A stretch of DNA of 64,000 nt from CAZLQG01 sp964561655. GTDB lineage: Bacteria > Patescibacteriota > Doudnabacteria > UBA920. Positions 40,962 through 46,560 of this stretch are shown here, in pieces (the first letter of the stretch is position 1; each line of letters begins with the position of its first letter). The notes beneath the pieces were generated by a model. It was not told the origin of the DNA and did not search any database. It saw nothing but the letters and a program-made list of their open reading frames with translations. The translations under genes and the position numbers were made by a program. The stretch spans positions 1 to 64,000 of the forward strand of contig CAZLQG010000002.1 of NCBI GenBank assembly GCA_964561655.1. The letters are read 5' to 3'.

Positions 40962-40988
40962 TGTATGATATTTCATACATATCATACA
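40962..40988. promoter_or_regulatory. Probable operator of the AbrB-like gene
   Basis: TGTATGATAT-N7-ATATCATACA, perfect 10-base arms, centred about 35 bases before the predicted AbrB-like start. CATACAT words continue on both sides. Confidence 0.6.
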
Positions 40989-41103
40989 CGAAAATAAATA
41001 AAAAGTCAAGACTTTATTCCTCCCCTCTCTCCCCTTGCGACCATCGGCTCTAAGGCTCAGGCTCAAAGAGGAAAGAATTAGGGGGCGAGGGTAAAAAGAA
41101 ATA

Positions 41104-41131
41104 GGAGCCGGCAGCGCAGTGCGCCGGCTCC
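41104..41131 (-). terminator. Hairpin after the 60-residue gene
   Basis: GGAGCCGGC and GCCGGCTCC form a perfect 9-bp GC-rich stem around GCACTGCGCT, 20 bases after the stop. A weak T content follows. Confidence 0.6.
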
Positions 41132-41151
41132 AGGGATGATGACTGTTTCCG

Positions 41152-41334
41152 CTACCAATATAGGGGCATATTGCGAACGGTTTCTGCCGTCCTTACTTTT
41201 TGTTCGGATAACTCCAGCGTAGCTGGATCTGTCCCTTGCTTTTTGAACCCCGACTCTTCGCCGAAGTTTTCTTCTGTCTGTTCCTCTCTTTTACGCGGTT
41301 CCCATGTGGGACCGCCCTGAGCGGTTTCTGTCAT
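41152..41334 (-). CDS. Small charged hypothetical protein
   Basis: 60 residues: MTETAQGGPTWEPRKREEQ, then FGEESGFKKQGTDPATLELS and VRTAETVRNMPLYW. It is hydrophilic, apparently disordered and without cysteines. GAGGAG lies 11 bases before the ATG, a strong ribosome binding site, and a GC-rich hairpin follows the stop; both support a real gene. The longer reading frame upstream runs through a palindrome and is rejected. Function unknown. Confidence 0.65.
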   Translation of the reverse strand: MTETAQGGPTWEPRKREEQTEENFGEESGFKKQGTDPATLELSEQKVRTAETVRNMPLYW

Positions 41335-41369
41335 CGCTATTTTCTCCTCTTCCAAATTGTATTTTGGCC

Positions 41370-41420
41370 TTGAGACCAAAAAATAAAAGTTAAATTTTAA
41401 CTTCAATTTTCTGGTCTCAA
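41370..41420. repeat. Nested palindrome upstream of the 60-residue gene
   Basis: Outer arms TTGAGACCA and TGGTCTCAA; inner AAGTTAA-ATT-TTAACTT. Located about 40-85 bases before the start codon, so it could be an operator or a leader hairpin. Confidence 0.55.
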
Positions 41421-41549
41421 AATTATTATTGTTCGAACGATCTACCCGACTACGCTTTGACAAAATCAAGGCGGACGGGAGTCGAGAATGTTCTGCTTAA
41501 AAATTTAGCTTTTCGATAAACTTAAAGACTAAATTTTAAAAAAGGTGAA

Positions 41550-41585
41550 AGGAAGCCGGGCCGGGTACTACTGGTCCGGCTTCCT
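41550..41585 (-). terminator. Hairpin after the 78-residue zinc-ribbon gene
   Basis: AGGAAGCCGG and CCGGCTTCCT, perfect 10-bp stem around GCCGGGTACTACTGGT, followed on the minus strand by TTCACC and TTTTTTAAAATTT. Confidence 0.7.
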
Positions 41586-41606
41586 TGGTTATGGAGATGC
41601 ATGGCA

Positions 41607-41843
41607 TTACCCCCTTATCCGCATAGGATTAAGGGCGAAAAACAGGGGTTTGCCCTTACATTCCGGGCACCTATTGTCGAGGGCCGACACCTGCTGCAGA
41701 CAGCCTGTGCAGAGATGAAATGCCCGGTTTTGGGGAAGTCGTAGCCCCATAAGCCACCCCGCCTGGCGAATCCGAATCCTGACTGGTAACTTGCACAGCC
41801 ACCAGTCCAGCAAGAGACGCACGATGATCCATGCTTTACGCAT
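41607..41843 (-). CDS. Small zinc-ribbon-like hypothetical protein
   Basis: 78 residues from the ATG at 41843 (MRKAWIIVRLLLDWW), which has a perfect AGGAGG four bases upstream. The N-terminal half is rich in Trp, Leu and Arg, like a membrane-associated amphipathic helix. The C-terminal half holds two Cys pairs, CTGC and CPEC, 11 residues apart, as in a small zinc ribbon. Its codons are more GC-rich than those of neighbouring core genes, suggesting transfer. The frame continues upstream into the tRNA-like gene, which is not a credible start. Function unknown. Confidence 0.65.
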   Translation of the reverse strand: MRKAWIIVRLLLDWWLCKLPVRIRIRQAGWLMGLRLPQNRAFHLCTGCLQQVSALDNRCPECKGKPLFFALNPMRIRG

Positions 41844-41919
41844 GCTTCCTCCTCGTCCCGCGGCAAGGCGGGACATTCCTGATTGTTGTTGGTTCGCTTG
41901 CCCGTCGGGGCAAGCTAGG

Positions 41920-42011
41920 TAGGGATACTCAGATTCGAACCAAGATTTCATCCTTTCGGAGCCTTCAGACGGCTCTCCTTGGATGCGTCCTAACCCTTAG
42001 ACGATATCCCC
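41920..42011 (-). tRNA. tRNA-like gene with extended anticodon arm, possible Gln (CTG)
   Basis: Acceptor GGGGATA/TATCCCT (one G-T pair), D arm GTCT-AAGGGTTA-GGAC and T arm CTTGG-TTCGAAT-CTGAG (two G-T pairs) are tRNA-like. The anticodon arm is not canonical: CATCC pairs with GGATG, then an internal loop AAGGA/CGAAA, then GAGCC-GTCTGAA-GGCTC. The inner 7-base loop has T33 and A37 and would read CTG (Gln). CCA is not encoded (ACCT), unlike tRNA-Val and tRNA-Lys here. It may be an unusual tRNA, a tRNA-like RNA or a decaying gene. Confidence 0.55.
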
Positions 42012-42017
42012 ACAAAC

Positions 42018-42182
42018 AAAAAACCGAGCTCACGTTGAGCCCGGAAGTCTTAAGTCAAATCTTTGTTCGTGTAATTCGTGCGATTAGTGCATTTGTGAAT
42101 TCAACTCAAAATTTCTGGCCTCAACGTGCCCAGTAAAAAAGTAAAAGAAAAACCAGAAATTTTGAGAGAATTTATTCATATT
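42018..42182 (-). ncRNA. Candidate small RNA or attenuator (~165 nt)
   Basis: On the minus strand a TGCTATAAT promoter (42189-42197) is followed, with no ORF, by a 14-bp perfect stem CTCAAAATTTCTGG/CCAGAAATTTTGAG (42166-42153 and 42118-42105) and then a terminator CCGGGCTCA-ACG-TGAGCTCGG-TTTTTTG (42044-42018). CACGTTGAG in the loop of the first hairpin is exactly complementary to CTCAACGTG in the terminator stem, so the two could form an antiterminator. The tRNA-like gene starts directly after the terminator. Confidence 0.6.
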
Positions 42183-42188
42183 TGTCTT

Positions 42189-42197
42189 ATTATAGCA
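42189..42197 (-). promoter_or_regulatory. Extended -10 promoter of the candidate sRNA
   Basis: TGCTATAAT on the minus strand; identical to the boxes at 18464 and 45063. Confidence 0.6.
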
Positions 42198-42240
42198 GGA
42201 TTTTTACTCTTGTCAATAAATCCCCTATTTTTAAAGGTTC

Positions 42241-42290
42241 TTGACAATAATGTTAGAATAATATAACATTATGTTAGATATATTTAACAT
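42241..42290 (+). promoter_or_regulatory. Promoter with two tandem operators for the DUF2178-HTH module
   Basis: -35 TTGACA at 42241-42246 and -10 TAACAT at 42264-42269 (17-bp spacer). Two identical-plan palindromes ATGTTA-N8-TAACAT lie at 42250-42269 and 42271-42290, centres 21 bp apart (two turns). The first overlaps the -10, so binding would block transcription. The HTH protein encoded in the same operon is the likely ligand. Confidence 0.65.
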
Positions 42291-42307
42291 CATTAAAATA
42301 AAACGTT

Positions 42308-42688
42308 ATGAACAAAAAAACCTTCAAAATTATCCAAATTATCACTGCCATGGTTTTAGGCGTAACCGTGGCCGTTTCCGTTAATTTAGGCAACTATCTG
42401 CTGGCCACGGCGGCAATTCTCGCGGCCTTTGGCTTTTTATACGTCTTAAAAAGCAAGGTCAAGGAAGTTCTGGCCGACGAGCGCGACTACCAAATCGCAG
42501 GCAAGGCCTCACGCATGGCCATTACCATTTACGTTGTTGTCCTAACTCCCATTGGCGTTGCTATGATGGCTTTGTCCAAAACCCATCCGCAATTTGAGTA
42601 CACAGCCAGCGTTTTACTCTACTCGGTCTGTGGCCTGATGCTTTTGAATGCGGCTTTGTTTAAAATTTACAACCGCCACGGGGAATAA
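42308..42688 (+). CDS. DUF2178-like membrane protein
   Basis: 126 residues with about four membrane helices (IIQIITAMVLGVTVAVSVNL, YLLATAAILAAFGFLYVL, MAITIYVVVLTPIGVAMMAL and ASVLLYSVCGLMLLNAALF). The cytoplasmic loop KVKEVLADERDYQIAGKASRMA, with DERD, is characteristic of DUF2178 proteins. The HTH gene begins three bases after its stop. Membrane protein plus small XRE regulator is a common two-gene module of unknown signal. Confidence 0.8.
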   Translation: MNKKTFKIIQIITAMVLGVTVAVSVNLGNYLLATAAILAAFGFLYVLKSKVKEVLADERDYQIAGKASRMAITIYVVVLTPIGVAMMALSKTHPQFEYTASVLLYSVCGLMLLNAALFKIYNRHGE

Positions 42689-42691
42689 TTT

Positions 42692-42886
42692 ATGCGCAAC
42701 AAAATCAAAGAACTAAGAGCCAAGTTTAATCTGACGCAGGAAGAACTGGCGCAAAAAGCGGGGGTCAGGCGCGAGACCATTGTATTTTTGGAAAAAAACA
42801 AATACAATCCTTCCTTGGCTTTGGCATACAAAATCGCCAAGGTGCTTAAAACCACCATTGAAGAACTTTTTGAATTTGAAGATTAA
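42692..42886 (+). CDS. XRE-family helix-turn-helix regulator (YozG-like)
   Basis: 64 residues, a single HTH_3 domain: MRNKIKELRAKFNLTQEELA, QKAGVRRETIVFLEKNKYNP and SLALAYKIAKVLKTTIEELF. The recognition helix is around VRRETIVFLE. It probably represses its own operon through the paired ATGTTA-N8-TAACAT sites upstream, with activity linked to the DUF2178 partner. Typical length for this class. Confidence 0.92.
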   Translation: MRNKIKELRAKFNLTQEELAQKAGVRRETIVFLEKNKYNPSLALAYKIAKVLKTTIEELFEFED

Positions 42887-42909
42887 GAACCTATTTGAAA
42901 AATATTCTT

Positions 42910-43077
42910 ATGAACAAAAAACTTTCCATTGCTATTGCCGCCGTAATTTTCGCCCTTGCCATGCTTTTTGGCTTTCGTCTGCTTAGCGGCGAAGATGACT
43001 GGATTTGCCAAAATGGGGAATGGGTGGAACACGGAAAACCCGAAGCGCCGAAACCTACTACGCCCTGCCCGCAATAA
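42910..43077 (+). CDS. Small membrane-anchored or exported protein
   Basis: 55 residues from MNKKLSIAIAAVIFALAMLF (42910). One hydrophobic segment is followed by LSGEDDWICQNGEWVEHGKP and a Pro-rich tail with a second Cys (TTPCPQ), so one disulfide is possible outside the cell. This style is common in CPR genomes. It follows the HTH gene by 23 bases and overlaps the convergent gene at 43058 by 20 bases. Confidence 0.6.
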   Translation: MNKKLSIAIAAVIFALAMLFGFRLLSGEDDWICQNGEWVEHGKPEAPKPTTPCPQ

Positions 43078-44473
43078 TTTTTTTAACCTTTTTTTGCAGA
43101 CCGTTGGCTTTGGCAATTTGTTCGTCGGTGATGTTAAGCAAATTTTTCTGCCTTTGTTTTTCCGGCACTACAATTCTGTACATTTCGGGCAAAAGCGTTT
43201 CTATGCTTTCCCCTACCGTAATGGACTTGGCTAAATTCTGATATTTGCGATACATATTGCCGGCCAAATAGATATCCAGGCCGGTTGGTTTGATTAATTG
43301 GCCTTGATGATATAGAAAAGCCAGATTGCCTTCCGCGAAATTATCGGTAGGCACTTTGTTTATTCTTTGCGCTAATTCTGATGCTTTAAGCTCTTTTAAT
43401 AGCCCAACAAACTTTTCTTTAATTTCTGTCAGCCAGGTGATTTGGTTAAAGCCCCCAAGACAGGTTATTTGATAGTAAAGCAAAACCAAAAAGCAAACCA
43501 AACTGGTTGGGTATATTTTTTTTTCTTTCAATGCTCTAGCAACTTCCTTAGGAATTAAAAATACTGAGATAGCAGAACCTTGATCTCTAATCTTTGATCC
43601 CTGGCGGAAAAGTTGAAGACGCTTACCCGTTGCATCAATCCCCCAAAAAAGAAAACTCCCCTTTTTGCCAGGTCCAAACGCGCCTTTTAGCCCTTCAAAA
43701 TATTTTTTTATTAATTTCCAGCCATTTTCTTTAAAAAATAACCGATGCAACACATGGCTTTTGTCTTTGGCTATAAGCTTTACTATAACCTCTGAAATCA
43801 AGTCTTCCAAAGGCACATAAACAACTTTTGGGGCTTTGGGAAATATTTTTTGCCACAAACGATAATTAATTAAATTAATTTGGGCGGAGAAAGCTTTTTG
43901 TTTCAAAACTTTTGGGTCCAAAAAAATTTTTTGCGCGGGGCGCTTCAAATTCTCGTCCCCGATTTTTACCAGCATTCCTTGGGCCTGTTTCTTTGTAAAA
44001 GCTTTCTGCGCCAAGACAGGCTTATTTTTTTCTTTGTCGGTAAAAATCGAAATTTTTTTTAGTCCGCCTTTTTGACGATAAAGCAGGCATCCCGGCCAAG
44101 AAGAATTGTTCAAAGAAACCCCTTCCGTGCTTAAAACTATCAAATACTCCAAATTGTCATACAAGCTGTAAATCAGATTGGAATTAACAAAAAAGGGGTG
44201 GTTTAAAATCCCATGGTGGTCGATTGTTGAAACCAAAGGCAGCTCTTTCAGCTGACGAATAATTTTTAAAACATGGGGGTTCGGCAATTGGTTTTTCAAC
44301 GTTCTTTCCCATATTCCAAAAAATTTTTTATCTAAACTCCCGAGGGCTATTTCCCATGAATTTACGTAATCAAACAAACTCAAACTGCCCTGCTTCCTGT
44401 AAAGCTCTCGCAAGACAGAACGCCTTTTGAAAACTGCTGTTTTTAAATATCTAATGTTGGTTAAAGCGGGCAT
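43058..44473 (-). CDS. Hypothetical protein, about 470 residues
   Basis: Start set at MPALTNIRYLKTAVFKRR (44473), six bases after TATAAT, so leaderless; the upstream Met is rejected. It is a soluble protein with basic helices and segments such as SRPGCLLYRQ-like SSWPGCLLYRQKGGLKKISI and GSFLFWGIDATGKRLQLF. The latter and KEVARALKEKKIYPTSLVCF could be part of an alpha/beta domain, but I recognise no catalytic motif. Residues RQGSKIRDQGSAI (near 43600) look repeat-derived. It lies convergent to the HTH module. Confidence 0.65.
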   Translation of the reverse strand: MPALTNIRYLKTAVFKRRSVLRELYRKQGSLSLFDYVNSWEIALGSLDKKFFGIWERTLKNQLPNPHVLKIIRQLKELPLVSTIDHHGILNHPFFVNSNLIYSLYDNLEYLIVLSTEGVSLNNSSWPGCLLYRQKGGLKKISIFTDKEKNKPVLAQKAFTKKQAQGMLVKIGDENLKRPAQKIFLDPKVLKQKAFSAQINLINYRLWQKIFPKAPKVVYVPLEDLISEVIVKLIAKDKSHVLHRLFFKENGWKLIKKYFEGLKGAFGPGKKGSFLFWGIDATGKRLQLFRQGSKIRDQGSAISVFLIPKEVARALKEKKIYPTSLVCFLVLLYYQITCLGGFNQITWLTEIKEKFVGLLKELKASELAQRINKVPTDNFAEGNLAFLYHQGQLIKPTGLDIYLAGNMYRKYQNLAKSITVGESIETLLPEMYRIVVPEKQRQKNLLNITDEQIAKANGLQKKVKKIIAGRA

Positions 44474-44479
44474 ATCACA

Positions 44480-44485
44480 ATTATA
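44480..44485 (-). promoter_or_regulatory. -10 box of a leaderless gene
   Basis: TATAAT on the minus strand, then TGTGAT, then ATG (44473-44471): again exactly six bases. Confidence 0.6.
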
Positions 44486-44504
44486 ATTGGTAACTGCATA
44501 AAAC

Positions 44505-44540
44505 AAAAATCCCGTCCCGAGCGAAGTCGAGGGACGGGAT
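44505..44540 (-). terminator. Pilin gene terminator built on a repeat
   Basis: ATCCCGTCCC and GGGACGGGAT pair, the loop holds TCGACTTCGCTC, and TTTTTGTTTT follows on the minus strand. The loop region is a CCCTCGACTTCGCTCGGGA palindrome, a repeat type also seen near 31467 and 49251. Confidence 0.8.
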
Positions 44541-44552
44541 AGAATTCAAATA

Positions 44553-45035
44553 TTACTTAACGCCGGTCGGGGTGATAACTCTTTCTCCTGCCTCAAAATT
44601 TCCGGTCTTGTTGCCTAAACAAAAATAGTAAGCGTAGTCTGGATATATAGTCTTACCGCCGACCAAGTAAGAAGTTCCGCTATGTATGTAATAATAGGTA
44701 TTCGCAGAAATACCCGCGGGCACCGGAGAACTATGGGTAATATAGTCACAAACTCCGTCCGCAGGCATCGGGGCGGTGGGGATGCTGGAAGCGAAATCCG
44801 GGGACAAATCCAGCGGGACGCCGTTTGTGCCGGAAGGATACCCTTTATTGGCGGCGAAATAAAGCTCTAAAGCCGTATTCATTTGGGTCATATCTCCAAG
44901 ACGTTTAACATTGCGCGATTTCTGGCGCGCGGAAATCATGGCTATTAAAGCAATGGAAGAAAGTAAAGCAATAATCGCCACAACGACCAATAATTCAATG
45001 AGGGTAAACCCTTTATCCTTTTTGTTTCTTTTCAT
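44553..45035 (-). CDS. Type IV pilin-like protein (prepilin)
   Basis: 160 residues. The class III signal is MKRNKKDKGFTLIELLVVVA with cleavage after Gly, followed by the hydrophobic helix VAIIALLSSIALIAMISARQKSRNVKRL. The globular part includes NTALELYFAANKGYPSG, as in pseudopilins and minor pilins, and two Cys (DGVCDY, FCLGNK) that may form a disulfide. Together with ComEC and DprA it could serve DNA uptake; no pilus assembly genes lie nearby. Confidence 0.93.
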   Translation of the reverse strand: MKRNKKDKGFTLIELLVVVAIIALLSSIALIAMISARQKSRNVKRLGDMTQMNTALELYFAANKGYPSGTNGVPLDLSPDFASSIPTAPMPADGVCDYITHSSPVPAGISANTYYYIHSGTSYLVGGKTIYPDYAYYFCLGNKTGNFEAGERVITPTGVK

Positions 45036-45062
45036 CTTTTTATAGTTTTATATATTTATAAT

Positions 45063-45071
45063 ATTATAGCA
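45063..45071 (-). promoter_or_regulatory. Extended -10 promoter of the pilin gene
   Basis: TGCTATAAT on the minus strand, about 28 bases before the ATG. Confidence 0.6.
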
Positions 45072-45192
45072 CAAAACAAACTTCAAATGTGGATAATGAA
45101 CGCTTAGGGTAAAGGCTTGAAAAAATAAAGGGTTTGGGGTAAAATACCAAAGACATTTTCATTTGGGCGCCCAAAAGCTTAAACCTGGTAGA

Positions 45193-45293
45193 CCTGCCCG
45201 CCATAAGCCTCCTGTCTTGATTAGGTAAATATTAATCACCCAACAAATCTTGATCTTCACCGGATAATTGTCAATAGGCATTGGCAGGCGGGG
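45193..45293. repeat. ~100-bp terminal-inverted-repeat element, copy 3 (inverted)
   Basis: Ends CCTGCCCGCCATAAGCC and GGCATTGGCAGGCGGGG. On the minus strand it begins GCCTGCCAATGCCTATTGA, the same as copy 2 at 45532, so copies 2 and 3 face each other across the tRNA-Lys region. AT-rich interior without ORF. Confidence 0.65.
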
Positions 45294-45306
45294 CAATTGC
45301 CTTCTT

Positions 45307-45366
45307 GCCCCGTAGCGATGGAGCGATAGCGACATCTGCTTATGGGGTTAAGCAAACGGTCGCAGG
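45307..45366 (+). pseudogene. Degraded partial copy of tRNA-Lys
   Basis: GCCCCGTAGC matches the tRNA-Lys 5-prime end with one base missing, the middle has diverged, and TTAAGCAAACGGTCGCAGG (45348-45366) equals 19 bases of the real tRNA (45457-45475). The T loop and acceptor 3-prime half are absent. It lies between an inverted-repeat element and the intact tRNA. Confidence 0.65.
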
Positions 45367-45421
45367 CCCGCTCAGCACTATTTATTATACATAAATTAAC
45401 TCTACAACTTTATAAAATCAT

Positions 45422-45498
45422 GCCCCGTTAGCTCAGCCTGGTAGAGCAGTTGCCTTTTAAGCAAACGGTCGCAGGTTCGAATCCTGCACGGGGCACCA
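45422..45498 (+). tRNA. tRNA-Lys (TTT)
   Basis: Acceptor GCCCCGT/ACGGGGC, D arm GCTC-AGCCTGGTA-GAGC, anticodon arm GTTGC-CTTTTAA-GCAAA with anticodon TTT (one mismatch at the base of the stem), T arm GCAGG-TTCGAAT-CCTGC, discriminator A and encoded CCA. Confidence 0.95.
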
Positions 45499-45531
45499 TT
45501 AAATTTTTACAAATAGTGCGGGGTGAAAATC

Positions 45532-45632
45532 CCTGCCTGCCAATGCCTATTGATGATTATTTACTAAACTTTGATAATACATATTGCATCTCAATAATTA
45601 TCAAGCCATGTTGGAAGGCAATGGCGGGCAGG
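45532..45632. repeat. ~100-bp terminal-inverted-repeat element, copy 2
   Basis: Ends CCTGCCTGCCAATGCC and GGCAATGGCGGGCAGG, followed inside by TATTGATGATTATTTAC. It lies 33 bases after tRNA-Lys and before the terminator, so it would be part of the tRNA precursor. Confidence 0.65.
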
Positions 45633-45648
45633 CTGCTGGGCCCACCAT

Positions 45649-45684
45649 AAAATACCCCCTTAGCTTGTACGGGGTATTTTTTAT
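45649..45684 (+). terminator. Terminator downstream of tRNA-Lys
   Basis: AAATACCCC and GGGGTATTT stem around CTTAGCTTGTAC, followed by TTTTATTT. Confidence 0.8.
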
Positions 45685-45746
45685 TTGAAAAATTGCAATA
45701 TATCCTTTACACTATAATAAATAGATTAAACCTATGGAGGTGTCTT

Positions 45747-45883
45747 ATGGCGATGCAAAAAAATACCCAATACATTATCGGCGGAATTGTAATTTTAATT
45801 ATTGCCGGCTTCTTCCTATTTAGGACCACTCCCATCAACGACAACGTAAGCCCCCCGCAAGACGGCCAGTCTGCCGACCAGCC
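45747..45883 (+). CDS. Membrane-anchored protein, truncated by scaffold gap
   Basis: GGAGG lies six bases before the ATG at 45747. The visible 45 residues are MAMQKNTQYIIGGIVILIIA and GFFLFRTTPINDNVSPPQDG, then QSADQP at the gap: one membrane helix followed by a Pro/Gln/Asp-rich linker, the usual start of an extracytoplasmic protein in these genomes. The functional domain is lost in the 100-N gap. Confidence 0.65.
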
Positions 45884-45983
45884 NNNNNNNNNNNNNNNNN
45901 NNNNNNNNNNNNNNNNNNNNNNNNNNNNNNNNNNNNNNNNNNNNNNNNNNNNNNNNNNNNNNNNNNNNNNNNNNNNNNNNNNN
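45884..45983. other. Scaffold gap (100 N)
   Basis: Exactly 100 unknown bases, an assembler spacer; the true length is unknown. Confidence 1.
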
Positions 45984-45999
45984 GGGTTTTTATTATAGA

Positions 46000-46386
46000 C
46001 TACTTATCTGTTTTTGGCTCCAAATAACTCAATACTTTTTGGTGCAATGCATCTAAGCTTAAACTACCCTTAACAATATATTCTTTCACGCCCTGACTAA
46101 GCAAAAGTTGCCTAAGCTCCGGCTTGTCCAAATTGGTTAATACCAAAACCGGAACGTTTTTTAATTCTTCTTTGCTTTTTATATAGTCCAGAATGCCTTC
46201 ACTACCGTCTTCCTCGGTCAAAAGCAAGTCTAAAATCACCAACTCCGGCTTTGCTTTATCCAACCATTCCTTTGCCTCTTCTGGCGTATTGGCAGCATAA
46301 ACTTCAACATTGAAACTTTCGAATTTTTTCTTTAGGGTATTGACGATTAAAGTGTCGTCATCAATCACCAGAATAGAATGTTTCAT
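46000..46386 (-). CDS. Single-domain response regulator (CheY-like receiver)
   Basis: 128 residues: the acidic pair in ILVIDDDT, the phospho-acceptor Asp in LVILDLLL, the conserved Thr in VLVLTNLD and the Lys in EYIVKG. There is no output domain, so it would act by protein contact. No histidine kinase gene is visible, although the gap next to it hides sequence. Confidence 0.93.
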   Translation of the reverse strand: MKHSILVIDDDTLIVNTLKKKFESFNVEVYAANTPEEAKEWLDKAKPELVILDLLLTEEDGSEGILDYIKSKEELKNVPVLVLTNLDKPELRQLLLSQGVKEYIVKGSLSLDALHQKVLSYLEPKTDK

Positions 46387-46414
46387 TTAAGCTTTGTTAT
46401 TTATTTTCTTAAAA

Positions 46415-46560
46415 TGCCCCGCAGCTCTGCTGCGGGGTTGCTCTCCGTCCGAAGGTCGGGGTTTGATACCCTGACCGAGGACACATTGGAAAGGGGAGGC
46501 AACGAGCGAAGCGAGCGTTGGAAGGGGAAAACCTTTTTGGGTTTTCCCCTCCAAGGAATT
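46415..46560. repeat. Multi-hairpin element, family J copy 2
   Basis: Begins with the hairpin CCCCGCAG-CTCT-GCTGCGGGG, continues with GGTCGGGGTTTGATACCCTG and ACCGAGGACACATTGGAAAG, then CGAGCGAAGCGAGCG and GGGGAAAACCT-TTTT-GGGTTTTCCCC. Motif order matches 13747-13915. It ends at the stop of the membrane protein gene. Confidence 0.6.

Noticed and set aside
41920..42011. tRNA with a simple intron in the anticodon loop
   Set aside because: No removal of part of the 27-base loop between CATCC and GGATG leaves a 7-base loop with T at position 33.
17322..45096. DnaA boxes TTATCCACA (17322-17330) and TGTGGATAA (45088-45096) as a replication origin
   Set aside because: Single isolated 9-mers with no cluster, no dnaA or dnaN nearby; expected by chance in AT-rich DNA.
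45450..45650. 66-residue reading frame downstream of tRNA-Lys
   Set aside because: It starts inside the tRNA and crosses the inverted-repeat element.
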